Source: Erythrobacter litoralis (lineage in GTDB: Bacteria > Pseudomonadota > Alphaproteobacteria > Sphingomonadales > Sphingomonadaceae). From it: a DNA stretch of 64,000 nucleotides. Shown in pieces: positions 46,986-56,251 of this stretch (within the stretch, counting starts at the first letter, position 1; every line of letters starts with the position of its first letter). A model generated the notes under the pieces. It worked only from the letters and a program-made list of their open reading frames with translations. It was not told where the DNA came from and made no database searches. The stretch covers positions 1 through 64,000 of the forward strand of contig NZ_SOSI01000003.1 of assembly GCF_029760855.1 (NCBI RefSeq), written 5' to 3'. The translations under genes and the position numbers were made by a program.

Positions 46986-47662
46986 TGGCGTTCCGCGCTG
47001 CCGTCGTCACCTTCCCGGGATCGAACTGCGACCGCGATATGGCGGTGGCTCTCGAACGCGCATCGGGCGAAGCGCCCTTACGCGTTTGGCATGGCGACGC
47101 AGCCCTGCCGGATCGGCTCGACTTCATCGCCCTGCCCGGTGGCTTCTCCTACGGCGACTATCTTCGCTCAGGCGCGATGGCGGCCAACAGCCCGATCATG
47201 CGCGAGGTTGTCCGCGCGGCGGACCGCGGGGTCCCCGTGCTGGGCGTGTGCAACGGGTTCCAGGTCCTCACCGAAGCCGGAATGCTGCCCGGCGCCCTCA
47301 TGCGCAATGAGAGCCAGAATTTCATCTGCCGCACGGTAGACTTGCGAGTGGAGAACACGGCCTCTCTCTTCACGGCGGGCTACAAGGCAGGCGGCACCAT
47401 TCGCATCCCCGTCGCCCATCATGACGGCAATTATTTCGCCGATACCGAGACGCTCGAGCGGATTGAGGGCGAGGGTCGGGTCGCTTTCCGCTATGTCGCG
47501 AACGCGAACGGGTCGCAGCGGGATATTGCCGGCGTGCTCAATGCGGCGGGCAACGTGCTCGGCATGATGCCGCATCCGGAACGGGCCGTTGATCCGGCGC
47601 ATGGCGGTACCGACGGGCTGCGGTTGTTCGAAAATGCGGTGAAAGCTCTGGCGCACGCCTAA
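46985..47662 (+). CDS. purQ: phosphoribosylformylglycinamidine synthase subunit PurQ (glutaminase)
   Basis: 225 residues, a class I glutamine amidotransferase. The nucleophile lies in [11 protein letters not shown] (Cys near 87), FPGSNCDRD is the N-terminal motif, and the His-Glu pair is in MPHPERAVD. It supplies ammonia to PurL. purL is not in this window. It converges on the GGDEF-EAL gene 19 nt away. Confidence 0.96.
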   Translation: MAFRAAVVTFPGSNCDRDMAVALERASGEAPLRVWHGDAALPDRLDFIALPGGFSYGDYLRSGAMAANSPIMREVVRAADRGVPVLGVCNGFQVLTEAGMLPGALMRNESQNFICRTVDLRVENTASLFTAGYKAGGTIRIPVAHHDGNYFADTETLERIEGEGRVAFRYVANANGSQRDIAGVLNAAGNVLGMMPHPERAVDPAHGGTDGLRLFENAVKALAHA

Positions 47663-47681
47663 AGCTTCTAGGCACTCATTA

Positions 47682-50045
47682 TTAGGCTCTTCTGCGTCTC
47701 GACGCTCGCGCCTGTGCGAAGAGACGATGCACATCTTCGACCGGCATCGGGCGGCCGAAGTGAAAGCCCTGGATTTTGGTGCAACCCAGACGCCGGATCA
47801 TTGCCGCTTCTTCTTCGTTCTCAACACCTTCCGCAGTGGTCGTCATGCCGAGGCTGTCGGCCATGGCGACGACGGCGCGGATGATCGCCAAGCTTTCCGG
47901 GCTGTCCTGCGCGGCCCCCTGGACAAAGAGGCGATCGACCTTGATCGTGGTGAACTTCAATTTGCGCAGATAGCCGAGCGAAGAATATCCGGTCCCGAAA
48001 TCGTCGAGTGCGACTGAACAGCCAAGTGCCATGCACTGTTCCAAAGCTTTGCGCGCCACATCCGCATCGCGCATGAAGATGCTTTCGGTCACTTCGATCT
48101 CTAGCCGATGCGCTTCGAGTCCGCTGTGGGACAGGGCTCGCACGACGGTTGCTGCGAAATCCGGTTCGAGCAACTGCTCGGGTGAGACATTGATATTGAC
48201 CTTCACCCCTTTAGGCCAATTGGTCGCAGCTTCGCGGCAAGCTTCCTGCATTACCCATGTGCCGATGGGTACGATCAACCGGGTTTCCTCTGCTATCGGG
48301 ATGAACTTGCCTGGGCTTACGAAGCCGTGCTCCTTGCTGTTCCAGCGAACCAGCGCCTCGAAACTGACAAGTGTTTCATCGTTGGCGTCGACAACCGGCT
48401 GATAATGCAAGACAAGTTCGTTGCGGTCGAGCGCCGTTCGAAGGGAGAATTCGAGTTGCCTTCTTTCTTCCGCATTGGCGTGAAGCGAAGGATTGTACTC
48501 CCGATAGAGATCGCCGCCCTCGTCCTTGGCCCTGTATAGAGCCAGATCGGCATTACGAAGAAGGGTCTCAACCGTGGTACCGTCGCGAGGTCCGATTGCC
48601 GAACCAACGCAAGCTCCGACATACAGTATGTGATTGTCGATCTTATAGGGCGTGGAGAGGGCGGCAATTATCGTTTTCGCCAGCGTTTCGATCTGTTTCC
48701 TGTTCGAGACGTCGCGAATGACGACGGCGAACTCGTCGCCGCCCAATCGACCGCAAGTCTCACCGTCCCCCATCAGGCTGCTGAGACGGGCAGCAACCTC
48801 GCCCAGCATGCGGTCTCCAACGGGGTGCCCCAATGAATCGTTCACGGCCTTGAAGCGATCGAGGTCGATAATCAGCAAGGCGCAGCGCGTCTTCCATTGC
48901 TGGGCGTAATCGAGCGCGTCGCCCAACGCTTCGGTAAGCATCATGCGGTTCGGCAGTTGCGTCAGCGTGTCGTAGCGCGCGAGATAAGCGATCTTGTCGT
49001 TGCTCTCGCGTTGCTTCGTGACGTCCGACCCAACGCCGCGATAGCCTTGGAACACACCGTTATCGTCGATGATGGGCGTACCGGAAAGCTCCCACCACCG
49101 CGTCTCGCCTTCGACGAAGCCCTGCACGATAAGTTCGGAAAAACTCTCTTTGGATTTCAAACGCTCGGCCAGTTCGTGAAGGCTGCGCGGAAATTCACCG
49201 TTCTTCCACCCGTCTCCCGAAATCAATTGGAGGAACGATTGACCCTCGATGTCGGCAGCATCCTTGCCGACGGCGAACGCAAAACGCGGACTAACCGAAC
49301 ACAAGCGGCGGCGGACATCGGTTTGCCACAGCCAGTCGGCCTTGCCCTCTTCGAACTCGCGAAGCAGCATCGAAACGGTTTCCGACTTTTCCTGGATCTT
49401 GATCTGGGAAAGCCGTGCAAGAAGACCGGACCGCGCGTTTTCAAGCGCGCCCAGCACTGCGATTATTCCCATCGATACGATGGTCAATGCGAGGGGGATT
49501 TGAAAGGTGGCAACCGCCGCGATCAGGCTGCCGACCGACATCGCAATGGTAAAACAGATGGAATTGAGCGGTACAGAATACGCGCTGACGACGTTTGCGA
49601 GAATGAGTATCGCACAAACGGACCAGACCTGCGCAGCCAGATCGGGTCGGGGCGAAACCGCCGCCAATGTCAAACCGATAGCCCAAACTGCGCCCTTGAG
49701 CCCACATGCCATGGCATGCCGCCGCATTTCGCTGACAGGTACAGGGCGGCCATCGGCGTCAGACAATTGATCATCGAACCGCTTCGCGATCAAGGTCGCC
49801 AACGCGAGAGCGATCCCCCACCCCAGTATCGAAGCCAGACCTACGGCTTTGACACACAGACCGAAGACTAGGAGAAATCCGAAAGCGTTTATAGCGAGCC
49901 TGATTTTCGTCCGCTGCGGTACGACAGCATAGCGCGGTCCATGAATACCCGCCCAATCGGCTCCTTCGATAGGCTCCAGCCCGAGGATCTGCTTGACAGC
50001 CAGGGAGGCGACCATCGTCGCGAAGTTGGGGGTCGTTTCGCTCAC
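47682..50045 (-). CDS. membrane PAS-GGDEF-EAL cyclic-di-GMP enzyme
   Basis: 787 residues. About six membrane helices (50-215), a PAS domain (about 240-355, VSPRFAFAVGKDAADIEG, ending in the YRGVGSDVT linker), a GGDEF domain (about 365-525) with an intact RLGGDEFAVV active site, and an EAL domain (about 540-780) with FEALVRW, the EVTES glutamate, LDDFGTGYSS, and AEGVE. All these are standard catalytic residues, so it could make or break c-di-GMP; which prevails is not readable from sequence. The membrane region may sense an external or redox signal. Confidence 0.93.
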   Translation of the reverse strand: MSETTPNFATMVASLAVKQILGLEPIEGADWAGIHGPRYAVVPQRTKIRLAINAFGFLLVFGLCVKAVGLASILGWGIALALATLIAKRFDDQLSDADGRPVPVSEMRRHAMACGLKGAVWAIGLTLAAVSPRPDLAAQVWSVCAILILANVVSAYSVPLNSICFTIAMSVGSLIAAVATFQIPLALTIVSMGIIAVLGALENARSGLLARLSQIKIQEKSETVSMLLREFEEGKADWLWQTDVRRRLCSVSPRFAFAVGKDAADIEGQSFLQLISGDGWKNGEFPRSLHELAERLKSKESFSELIVQGFVEGETRWWELSGTPIIDDNGVFQGYRGVGSDVTKQRESNDKIAYLARYDTLTQLPNRMMLTEALGDALDYAQQWKTRCALLIIDLDRFKAVNDSLGHPVGDRMLGEVAARLSSLMGDGETCGRLGGDEFAVVIRDVSNRKQIETLAKTIIAALSTPYKIDNHILYVGACVGSAIGPRDGTTVETLLRNADLALYRAKDEGGDLYREYNPSLHANAEERRQLEFSLRTALDRNELVLHYQPVVDANDETLVSFEALVRWNSKEHGFVSPGKFIPIAEETRLIVPIGTWVMQEACREAATNWPKGVKVNINVSPEQLLEPDFAATVVRALSHSGLEAHRLEIEVTESIFMRDADVARKALEQCMALGCSVALDDFGTGYSSLGYLRKLKFTTIKVDRLFVQGAAQDSPESLAIIRAVVAMADSLGMTTTAEGVENEEEAAMIRRLGCTKIQGFHFGRPMPVEDVHRLFAQARASRRRRA

Positions 50046-50131
50046 CCCCGAACTGCTAACTCCGAAAGGTTATTGGGCTGTAAATCCAATCGCCATTTTC
50101 GACATCAAATCAGACGTATATCGAGCAGGGA

Positions 50132-51955
50132 TTATTCGACGGTCACAGATTTCGCCAGATTTCGCGGCTGGTCGACATCGGTGCCTTTGACGCAGGCAAC
50201 GTGATAGGCGAGCAATTGCACCGGTATGGCATAGACCAGCGGCGCAATCAGCGGATGCACTTCGGGCATTTCGATCGTTGCGAGGCAACCCTCGCCCGCC
50301 TCTGCCAAGCCCTTCGCATCCGAGATCAGGACGATCTGCCCACCCCGGGCGCGCACCTCTTCCATGTTCGACACGGTCTTTTCGAACAGCGGGCCCGACG
50401 GTGCAATGACGATCACCGGAACCTCGTCGTCGATAAGGGCAATCGGACCGTGCTTCATCTCGCCACTCGCATAGCCCTCCGCATGAATGTAGCTGATTTC
50501 CTTAAGCTTCAACGCGCCTTCCATGGCGAGCGGGAAATCCTGACCCCGTCCGATATACAAGACGTCGCGCGCCGGCGCGATAAGCGGGGCCATCGCCGCG
50601 ATGTCCTCATCGTGGTCCAGCGCTGCGTTCAAACATGCAGGAGCCTGCAACAGGTGCTCGACGACCTTCTGCTCCTCCTCCCGGCCCATCAGCCCCTTCT
50701 TCACCGCCATATGTGCGGCGAGCGCAGCAAGCACCGCAAGCTGGCAGGTAAACGCCTTGGTGCTGGCGACGCCGATCTCCGGCCCGGCGTGGGTCGGCAG
50801 CAGCAGGTCCGCCTCGCGTGCCATGGAGGATGTGGGCACGTTGACCACCGCGCCGATCGTCTGTCCGTTTTCCTTGCAATGGCGCAGCGCCGCAAGCGTA
50901 TCCGCCGTCTCGCCGCTCTGCGAAATGAACAACGACAGGCCGCCCTCTTCCAAAACGGGCTCCCGGTAGCGGAATTCGCTCGCAACATCGATATCGACCG
51001 GTACGCGTGCGAATTGCTCGAACCAGTATTTCGCGACGAGACCCGCGTAATAGGATGTACCGCAGGCGACGATCGTAACTCGGCGGATGCTGGAAATGTC
51101 GAAGTCGAATTGGGGCAACGCTACCGAATTGTCGGCCTGCCGGACGTAGGAACCCAGCGTTTGCGCGACCACGGTCGGCTGCTCGAAAATCTCCTTCTGC
51201 ATGAAGTGGCGATAATTGCCCTTCTCGACCGCGGCGGCGGAAGCACCGGATGTGGTGACTTCGCGCTCCACCTTCTGGCCCGCTTCGTCGTAAATTACCG
51301 TGCCGTCCCGGCGCACCACCGTCCAGTCGCCCTCTTCGAGATAGGTGATCTGCTGGGTGAGTGGTGCCAAAGCCAGCGCGTCCGAACCGATATACGTCTC
51401 GTCGTCGCCCCACCCGATTACAAGCGGGGAACCGCGGCGGGCGCCGATCAGGAAATCGGGATAATCGCGAAAGGCGATCGCCAGCGCGAACGCACCGCGC
51501 AGGCGGGGCAGAACGGTCTGAACGGCGTCGGTCGGCTCAGCCCCGTTCTCGACCTCGCGCGAGATTAAATGCGCGACCACTTCGCTATCCGTATCGCTTT
51601 CCAGCGTCCGCCCGTCGACCGAAAGCTCGGCACGAAGTTCCTTATAGTTCTCGATGATGCCGTTGTGGACGAGCGCGAGATGGTCGGTCGCGTGGGGATG
51701 CGCGTTCTTCGCGATCGGCGCGCCGTGCGTGGCCCACCGGGTATGCGCGATCCCGATGGCACCCGGTGCGGGATGCGCGGCGAGTTCCTCGACCAGATTG
51801 GCAAGTTTGCCTTCCGCCCGGCGCCGGACGAGATCGCCGTCATGAATTGTGCAGATGCCCGCGCTATCGTATCCGCGATATTCCATGCGCTTCAGGCCGT
51901 CGACCAGCCGGTCCGCCACGCCGCGATTGCCGACTATCCCGATGATTCCGCACAT
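50132..51955 (-). CDS. glmS: glutamine-fructose-6-phosphate aminotransferase (isomerizing)
   Basis: 607 residues from ATG 51955 so that Cys2 is the nucleophile (MCGIIGIVG). It makes glucosamine 6-phosphate for peptidoglycan and LPS. Glutaminase domain about 1-235 (GHTRWATHG-like, DSEV), two SIS domains about 285-430 and 455-590 (FISQSGETADTL, STKAFT), and the conserved C-terminus DVDQPRNLAKSVTVE. No riboswitch was seen upstream. Upstream codons in the open frame are not part of the enzyme. Confidence 0.97.
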   Translation of the reverse strand: MCGIIGIVGNRGVADRLVDGLKRMEYRGYDSAGICTIHDGDLVRRRAEGKLANLVEELAAHPAPGAIGIAHTRWATHGAPIAKNAHPHATDHLALVHNGIIENYKELRAELSVDGRTLESDTDSEVVAHLISREVENGAEPTDAVQTVLPRLRGAFALAIAFRDYPDFLIGARRGSPLVIGWGDDETYIGSDALALAPLTQQITYLEEGDWTVVRRDGTVIYDEAGQKVEREVTTSGASAAAVEKGNYRHFMQKEIFEQPTVVAQTLGSYVRQADNSVALPQFDFDISSIRRVTIVACGTSYYAGLVAKYWFEQFARVPVDIDVASEFRYREPVLEEGGLSLFISQSGETADTLAALRHCKENGQTIGAVVNVPTSSMAREADLLLPTHAGPEIGVASTKAFTCQLAVLAALAAHMAVKKGLMGREEEQKVVEHLLQAPACLNAALDHDEDIAAMAPLIAPARDVLYIGRGQDFPLAMEGALKLKEISYIHAEGYASGEMKHGPIALIDDEVPVIVIAPSGPLFEKTVSNMEEVRARGGQIVLISDAKGLAEAGEGCLATIEMPEVHPLIAPLVYAIPVQLLAYHVACVKGTDVDQPRNLAKSVTVE

Positions 51956-52020
51956 GTCATTCGCTCCGATTGGATGGTTCGCCGGATGTAACGCAATGCG
52001 CTTACCGGTCAATTACCGGC

Positions 52021-52926
52021 TCAGCTCGGCGCGCGTGCCGACTGCAGCTTGCGCCGGTTGTCGCGCCACAGATAGAGCCCTGCGCCGATGATTACGAGCG
52101 CCCCGATGAGCGTCATCAGGTCGGGCGTGTCACCGAACCACCACCATCCGAGCGTGCCGGCGACCAGCAGCTGCACATAGGTCATCGGGGCGATAGTAGC
52201 CGCATTGGCTTTGGTGGTGGCGAGATAGACGAGGTAATGGGCCGTGCTCGCGGTGATGGCGACGACGGCGCACCGCAGCGCTACGCTCGGCGTAGGCCAG
52301 CCAATCTGCAAGCTCTCCACCCCCGTAGCATTCCCTATCAGCGCGGCGATCGTGATGATCGGCGCGGCGCACACTGCCATGAAGACCTGCATCGAAAGCG
52401 CGCTGCCCTGATTGGCCGAGGCGCGATTGGCAATTACCAGCAACGACATGAACAACGCCGACCCCAAGGGCAGGAATGCGGCGATTCCGAGCGCGAGGAA
52501 ATTCGGGCGCAGGACGATAAGAACGCCGACGAAGGCGATGGCAGATGCAATGAAGGTGGCGGGTCGCACCTTTTCCTTCAGTAACGGTCCGCTCAGCAAG
52601 GCCGTGAGGATCGGGGCTACGAAGACCAGGGCGGTCGCTTCTGCCAGCGGCATGATGAAAACGGCGGAGAAGAAGCCGATCGTCGCCATCGACAGACAGA
52701 ACCCCCGCGCCAGTTGCAGCCAGGGATTGCTTGGCTTGAAAGCCGCCGGTCCCTGCGTCGTCGCCAGCAAGGCCGACAAGCCGATCGCGCCGAACGTGAA
52801 ACGCAGCGCCGCCACGGCCAGGGGTGACCATTCGCCCGCCATCGTCTTGATGACTGCGTCGCCGGTGCTGAGCAGTGCGAATCCACATAGCGCGAGCAGG
52901 ATGCCGCTCCCTTCGTTTTCGCGCAT
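52021..52926 (-). CDS. DMT superfamily (EamA) transporter
   Basis: 301 residues, ten membrane helices in two EamA repeats (about 6-145 and 155-290). The first helix GILLALCGFALLSTGDAVIK and the end-of-repeat pattern PILTALLSG and VQLLVAGTLGWWWFGD are typical. Substrate unknown; family members export amino acids or drugs. It ends 66 nt from the start of glmS on the same strand. Confidence 0.87.
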   Translation of the reverse strand: MRENEGSGILLALCGFALLSTGDAVIKTMAGEWSPLAVAALRFTFGAIGLSALLATTQGPAAFKPSNPWLQLARGFCLSMATIGFFSAVFIMPLAEATALVFVAPILTALLSGPLLKEKVRPATFIASAIAFVGVLIVLRPNFLALGIAAFLPLGSALFMSLLVIANRASANQGSALSMQVFMAVCAAPIITIAALIGNATGVESLQIGWPTPSVALRCAVVAITASTAHYLVYLATTKANAATIAPMTYVQLLVAGTLGWWWFGDTPDLMTLIGALVIIGAGLYLWRDNRRKLQSARAPS

Positions 52927-53116
52927 TTTGATATTCGCCTCCTGACAGGCGCCTGCGGCTAGGCGCTATTCGCCGTGCTGGCTAGGGCCCGCTTCCGTTA
53001 GGACAAAATCAAGGTTTCCAACTTATTCACCACGCTCGGAAACGCGGCTTTCCTGCCTTCTGCGGCAGGGCTCGCCGCACGATACGAAAGCCTAGACCTG
53101 CAGGGGTACGAGTGGA

Positions 53117-54646
53117 ATGAGCGCATTCGGACGGAAGAACGGACCCGGAAGTCGTCCGCAATTCGGCATTGCGAAACCGATGCGCGGCGGCGGAGGCTCG
53201 TCTTTCGCACAGGACGACGGCTCTTCCGACGATCACGGCGGCGGCGAGCAATTCCCACCCCTCCCCGATAGCGATACGCCCAAGCCTTCCAGCTCAAAAA
53301 AGCCCACCTCCAGCAGCGAGGCAATGGCGCGCCTGTCGGAAAGGATGAACGCGACACATTCCGGCGAGAGCGAGACCGGCGGGTTCGAAGCGAGCATCCA
53401 CAAGATCAAGGAGCAGGTGCTCCCCCGCCTGCTCGAACGCGTCGATCCAGAAGCGGCGGCAACGCTGACCAAGGAGGAGCTGTCCGAAGAATTCCGCCCG
53501 ATCATCATGGAAGTGCTGGCCGAACTGAAGGTCACGCTGAACCGGCGCGAGCAGTTCGCACTGGAAAAGGTGCTGGTCGACGAATTGCTCGGCTTCGGTC
53601 CGCTGGAAGAACTGCTGAACGATCCTGACGTGTCGGACATCATGGTCAATGGACCTGACCAGACCTATATCGAAAAGAAGGGCAAGCTGGTCATCGCGCC
53701 CATTCGCTTCCGTGACGAACAGCACCTGTTCCAGATCGCGCAGCGGATCGTGAACCAGGTCGGCCGCCGCGTTGACCAGACCACCCCCTTGGCCGACGCC
53801 CGCCTGAAAGACGGCAGCCGCGTCAACGTGATCGTCCCGCCCCTGTCGCTGCGCGGCACCGCGATCTCGATCCGTAAGTTTTCCGAGAAACCGATCACGC
53901 TCGACATGCTTATGGGCTTCGGTTCGATGAGCGAGAAGATGTGCACCGCGCTGAAGATCGCCGGCGCGTGCCGCATGAACATCGTCATTTCCGGCGGTAC
54001 GGGTTCGGGCAAGACGACCATGCTCAATGCCCTGTCGAAGATGATCGACCCGGGCGAGCGCGTGCTGACGATCGAGGACGCCGCCGAACTTCGCCTGCAG
54101 CAGCCGCACTGGCTGCCGCTGGAAACCCGTCCGCCGAACCTCGAAGGTCAAGGCGCCATCACCATCGGCGATCTCGTAAAGAATGCCCTGCGTATGCGCC
54201 CCGACCGTATCATTCTGGGCGAAATTCGCGGTGCGGAATGTTTCGATCTTCTCGCCGCCATGAACACGGGCCACGACGGTTCGATGTGTACGCTTCACGC
54301 CAACAGTCCACGCGAATGCCTTGGCCGTATGGAAAACATGATTCTGATGGGCGACATCAAAATTCCGAAGGAAGCCATCAGCCGCCAGATCGCGGAATCG
54401 GTCGACCTAATCGTACAGGTCAAGCGTCTGCGCGACGGGTCACGCCGCACTACCAACATCACCGAGGTGATCGGTATGGAAGGCGACGTGATTGTGACGC
54501 AGGAACTGTTCAAGTTCGAGTATCTGGACGAAAGCGACGACGGTAAGATCCTTGGCGAATACCGTTCGTCCGGCCTGCGCCCATACACGCTCGAAAAGGC
54601 GCGCCAGTTCGGTTTCGACCAGGCCTATCTGGAAGCCTGCCTTTAA
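53117..54646 (+). CDS. cpaF: CpaF-type secretion/pilus ATPase, orphan
   Basis: 509 residues. N-terminal helical region with a charged, serine-rich linker (about 1-85), then the ATPase domain. Walker A is SGGTGSGKTTMLNAL (near 299), an Asp-box-like EDAAELRLQQPHW follows, the Walker B region is RIILGEIRGAECFDLL, and the His box is MCTLHANSPRECL. It powers Tad/Flp pilus or related assembly. No other tad/cpa gene is in the window, so partners must be elsewhere. The 190 nt upstream hold nothing else I can support. Confidence 0.92.
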   Translation: MSAFGRKNGPGSRPQFGIAKPMRGGGGSSFAQDDGSSDDHGGGEQFPPLPDSDTPKPSSSKKPTSSSEAMARLSERMNATHSGESETGGFEASIHKIKEQVLPRLLERVDPEAAATLTKEELSEEFRPIIMEVLAELKVTLNRREQFALEKVLVDELLGFGPLEELLNDPDVSDIMVNGPDQTYIEKKGKLVIAPIRFRDEQHLFQIAQRIVNQVGRRVDQTTPLADARLKDGSRVNVIVPPLSLRGTAISIRKFSEKPITLDMLMGFGSMSEKMCTALKIAGACRMNIVISGGTGSGKTTMLNALSKMIDPGERVLTIEDAAELRLQQPHWLPLETRPPNLEGQGAITIGDLVKNALRMRPDRIILGEIRGAECFDLLAAMNTGHDGSMCTLHANSPRECLGRMENMILMGDIKIPKEAISRQIAESVDLIVQVKRLRDGSRRTTNITEVIGMEGDVIVTQELFKFEYLDESDDGKILGEYRSSGLRPYTLEKARQFGFDQAYLEACL

Positions 54647-54650
54647 GTAA

Positions 54651-54887
54651 TCAACCGGCAAGAAGCGGCGGGATCGCAGCCACGAGCAACCCGCCGCCGA
54701 TCACCGCGAATGCCAGGAAAATGCCAGTCCACGGTACCCAGCCCACGTGATCGATCCGCGTGCGCCGATTGCGGCGGTGCTCCATCACCAAGGCTGCGAG
54801 CGCGATCAGAACCGCACCCAGCCCCCATAGTGCTAGGATCGCGGCATCGCTTGCAAACAGCAGGAAGTCCGGCTCGGCCCATTGCAT
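54651..54887 (-). CDS. small membrane protein of unknown function
   Basis: 78 residues from ATG 54887; an upstream TTG at 54905 is an alternative. Two hydrophobic segments: about 7-30 (FLLFASDAAILALWGLGAVLIAL) and about 53-75, with a basic middle (MEHRRNRRTRIDH). No family recognised. It converges on cpaF, 4 nt apart, and points away from the entericidin promoter. Confidence 0.6.
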   Translation of the reverse strand: MQWAEPDFLLFASDAAILALWGLGAVLIALAALVMEHRRNRRTRIDHVGWVPWTGIFLAFAVIGGGLLVAAIPPLLAG

Positions 54888-54936
54888 CGCGCGGATATGG
54901 CGCAAACGCTTTTGCGTTCAACAGGTGGGCGACGCG

Positions 54937-54961
54937 GGAACTGCGTTTTCGAATACACGTT
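54937..54961 (+). promoter_or_regulatory. EcfG-type (general stress) promoter of the entericidin gene
   Basis: GGAAC (54937-54941), a 16-nt spacer and CGTT (54958-54961), a perfect match to the alphaproteobacterial EcfG/SigT consensus GGAAC-N16/17-CGTT. The ATG follows 48 nt downstream with a GGAAGG ribosome site, spacing that fits a short leader. Confidence 0.7.
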
Positions 54962-55009
54962 TATCAGTCCGGAACGCTCAATCACGAGCATTCGGGAAGG
55001 TAATAGAAC

Positions 55010-55138
55010 ATGGCCAAGAAATTTCTCCTCGCGCTCGGCATCACGACGATGGCTCTCACCGCGACTGCCTGCAACACGGTGCGCGGCGCAGGTGAAGATC
55101 TCGAATCCGCCGCGGATACCGTCGACAACGAAATCTAA
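55010..55138 (+). CDS. entericidin-like small lipoprotein
   Basis: 42 residues. Signal sequence (MAKKFLLALGITTMAL) with the lipobox TATAC (Cys21). The remainder, NTVRGAGEDLESAADTVDNEI, is the entericidin A/B pattern. Entericidins are small stress-linked membrane lipoproteins. Strong GGGAAGG site upstream, its own EcfG-type promoter, and a good terminator behind make it a monocistronic stress gene. Confidence 0.88.
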   Translation: MAKKFLLALGITTMALTATACNTVRGAGEDLESAADTVDNEI

Positions 55139-55155
55139 GCCGCGATCTTTCGAAC

Positions 55156-55185
55156 AAAGGCCCGCCCCTAACGGCGGGCCTTTTT
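55156..55185 (+). terminator. intrinsic terminator of the entericidin gene
   Basis: AAAGGCCCGCC (55156-55166) pairs perfectly over 11 bp with GGCGGGCCTTT (55173-55183), loop CCTAAC, then T to 55185. It sits between this gene and the convergent DUF938 gene and could stop transcription from both sides, though only the plus side has a full T run. Confidence 0.88.
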
Positions 55186-55192
55186 CGTTGGA

Positions 55193-55789
55193 CTATGCAC
55201 TTCGGCGGTAAATCAGCATGATGTTGTTTGCCGGCATCTCGTACCGTGCCGATCTGCGGAAACCGTTCGCGCGCGCCAGTCGGTCCATCGCGCTTACCTC
55301 GCGCAGACCCCACGCACTATCGCGGGCTTTCAGTGAAGCGTCGAATGCGAGGTTGGACGGGGCGGTTTCGACATCCTGTTCGATATACGGTCCATACAGG
55401 ATCAAGGGTCGGTCATTCGCCAGCAAACGGCCTGCGCCGCGCAGCAAGCCTTCGGTCGCACTCCACGGACTGATATGTACCATGTTGATACATAGGATAG
55501 CATCGCAGTGATCGATCGGCCACGTCGGTGCGCTGGCGTCGATCGCAATAGGCGGGAGCAGGTTTGCGGGCCCCGCATCTTCGCGCCAGGCTTCTATCGA
55601 TGCGAGACCGTCCGCATCCCTGTCGCTCGGCTGCCAATCGAGGTGGGGGAAGCCTCGCGCCATGAACACCGCATGTTCGCCTGTCCCACTCGCGATCTCA
55701 AGGACGAGACCGCTTTGGGGCAACTCGTGCGCCAAAACCTCGGAGATGGGTTCCGCATTCCGCGCTGCGGCAGGGGCATGCCGCTTCAC
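55193..55789 (-). CDS. DUF938 family S-adenosylmethionine-dependent methyltransferase-like protein
   Basis: 198 residues from GTG 55789, chosen for the GTGA overlap with the preceding stop. The DUF938 pattern is clear: KRHAPAAARNAEPISEVL, then the SAM-binding EIASGTGEHAVFMA (near 33-46), DWQPSDRD, and NMVHISPW, ILYGPYIEQ. Substrate unknown. A GTG at 55795 is the alternative start. Confidence 0.88.
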   Translation of the reverse strand: MKRHAPAAARNAEPISEVLAHELPQSGLVLEIASGTGEHAVFMARGFPHLDWQPSDRDADGLASIEAWREDAGPANLLPPIAIDASAPTWPIDHCDAILCINMVHISPWSATEGLLRGAGRLLANDRPLILYGPYIEQDVETAPSNLAFDASLKARDSAWGLREVSAMDRLARANGFRRSARYEMPANNIMLIYRRSA

Positions 55790-56247
55790 GACCACCGCCC
55801 TGCGGCGCGAGCGCGCCGTTCCCGCATGAGAAGCCAGACGAACAGTCCGAGCGGCCCCGCCATGAAGGTCGCGAGCAGGATCGGTGCCTGCACCCAGCGC
55901 GAAAAGCCCTTCGCATCGGCATCGCGCGCGATCCACACGCCAATGAAGAGGTCGAAGGCAAGGTAATGCACCCACCCGGTCGTAACCCCGCCTTCCGACC
56001 GGAACAGATCGGCGATTCCCGACAAGCTGAAATCGCCGAAATTCGCCGCGCCGGCCCCAGCCTCGCGGACCGGATCGAACACTCCGGAAACGAGACCTAC
56101 CAAGAGAACGACATAGGTCAGGCAGAGCAGCCCTACGCCGCAGTAGAGCACCAGCGCCATAGCGAACGGTTTACGCGGCAACAGGATGAGGATTGCCCAC
56201 ATCGCCAGGGCAAGCAGGTTGGCGATATTGAAAACTGTGTCCCACAT
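55786..56247 (-). CDS. ABA4-like family membrane protein (DUF4281)
   Basis: 153 residues, four membrane helices. The ABA4 pattern shows in FGDFSLSGIADLFRSEGGVTTGWVHYLAFDLFIGVWI. The plant homologue is needed for neoxanthin formation; in bacteria the role is uncertain, though carotenoid-linked functions are plausible in this group. It overlaps the DUF938 gene by 4 nt and follows the next gene 4 nt away. Confidence 0.85.
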   Translation of the reverse strand: MWDTVFNIANLLALAMWAILILLPRKPFAMALVLYCGVGLLCLTYVVLLVGLVSGVFDPVREAGAGAANFGDFSLSGIADLFRSEGGVTTGWVHYLAFDLFIGVWIARDADAKGFSRWVQAPILLATFMAGPLGLFVWLLMRERRARAAGRWS

Positions 56248-56251
56248 CGTC

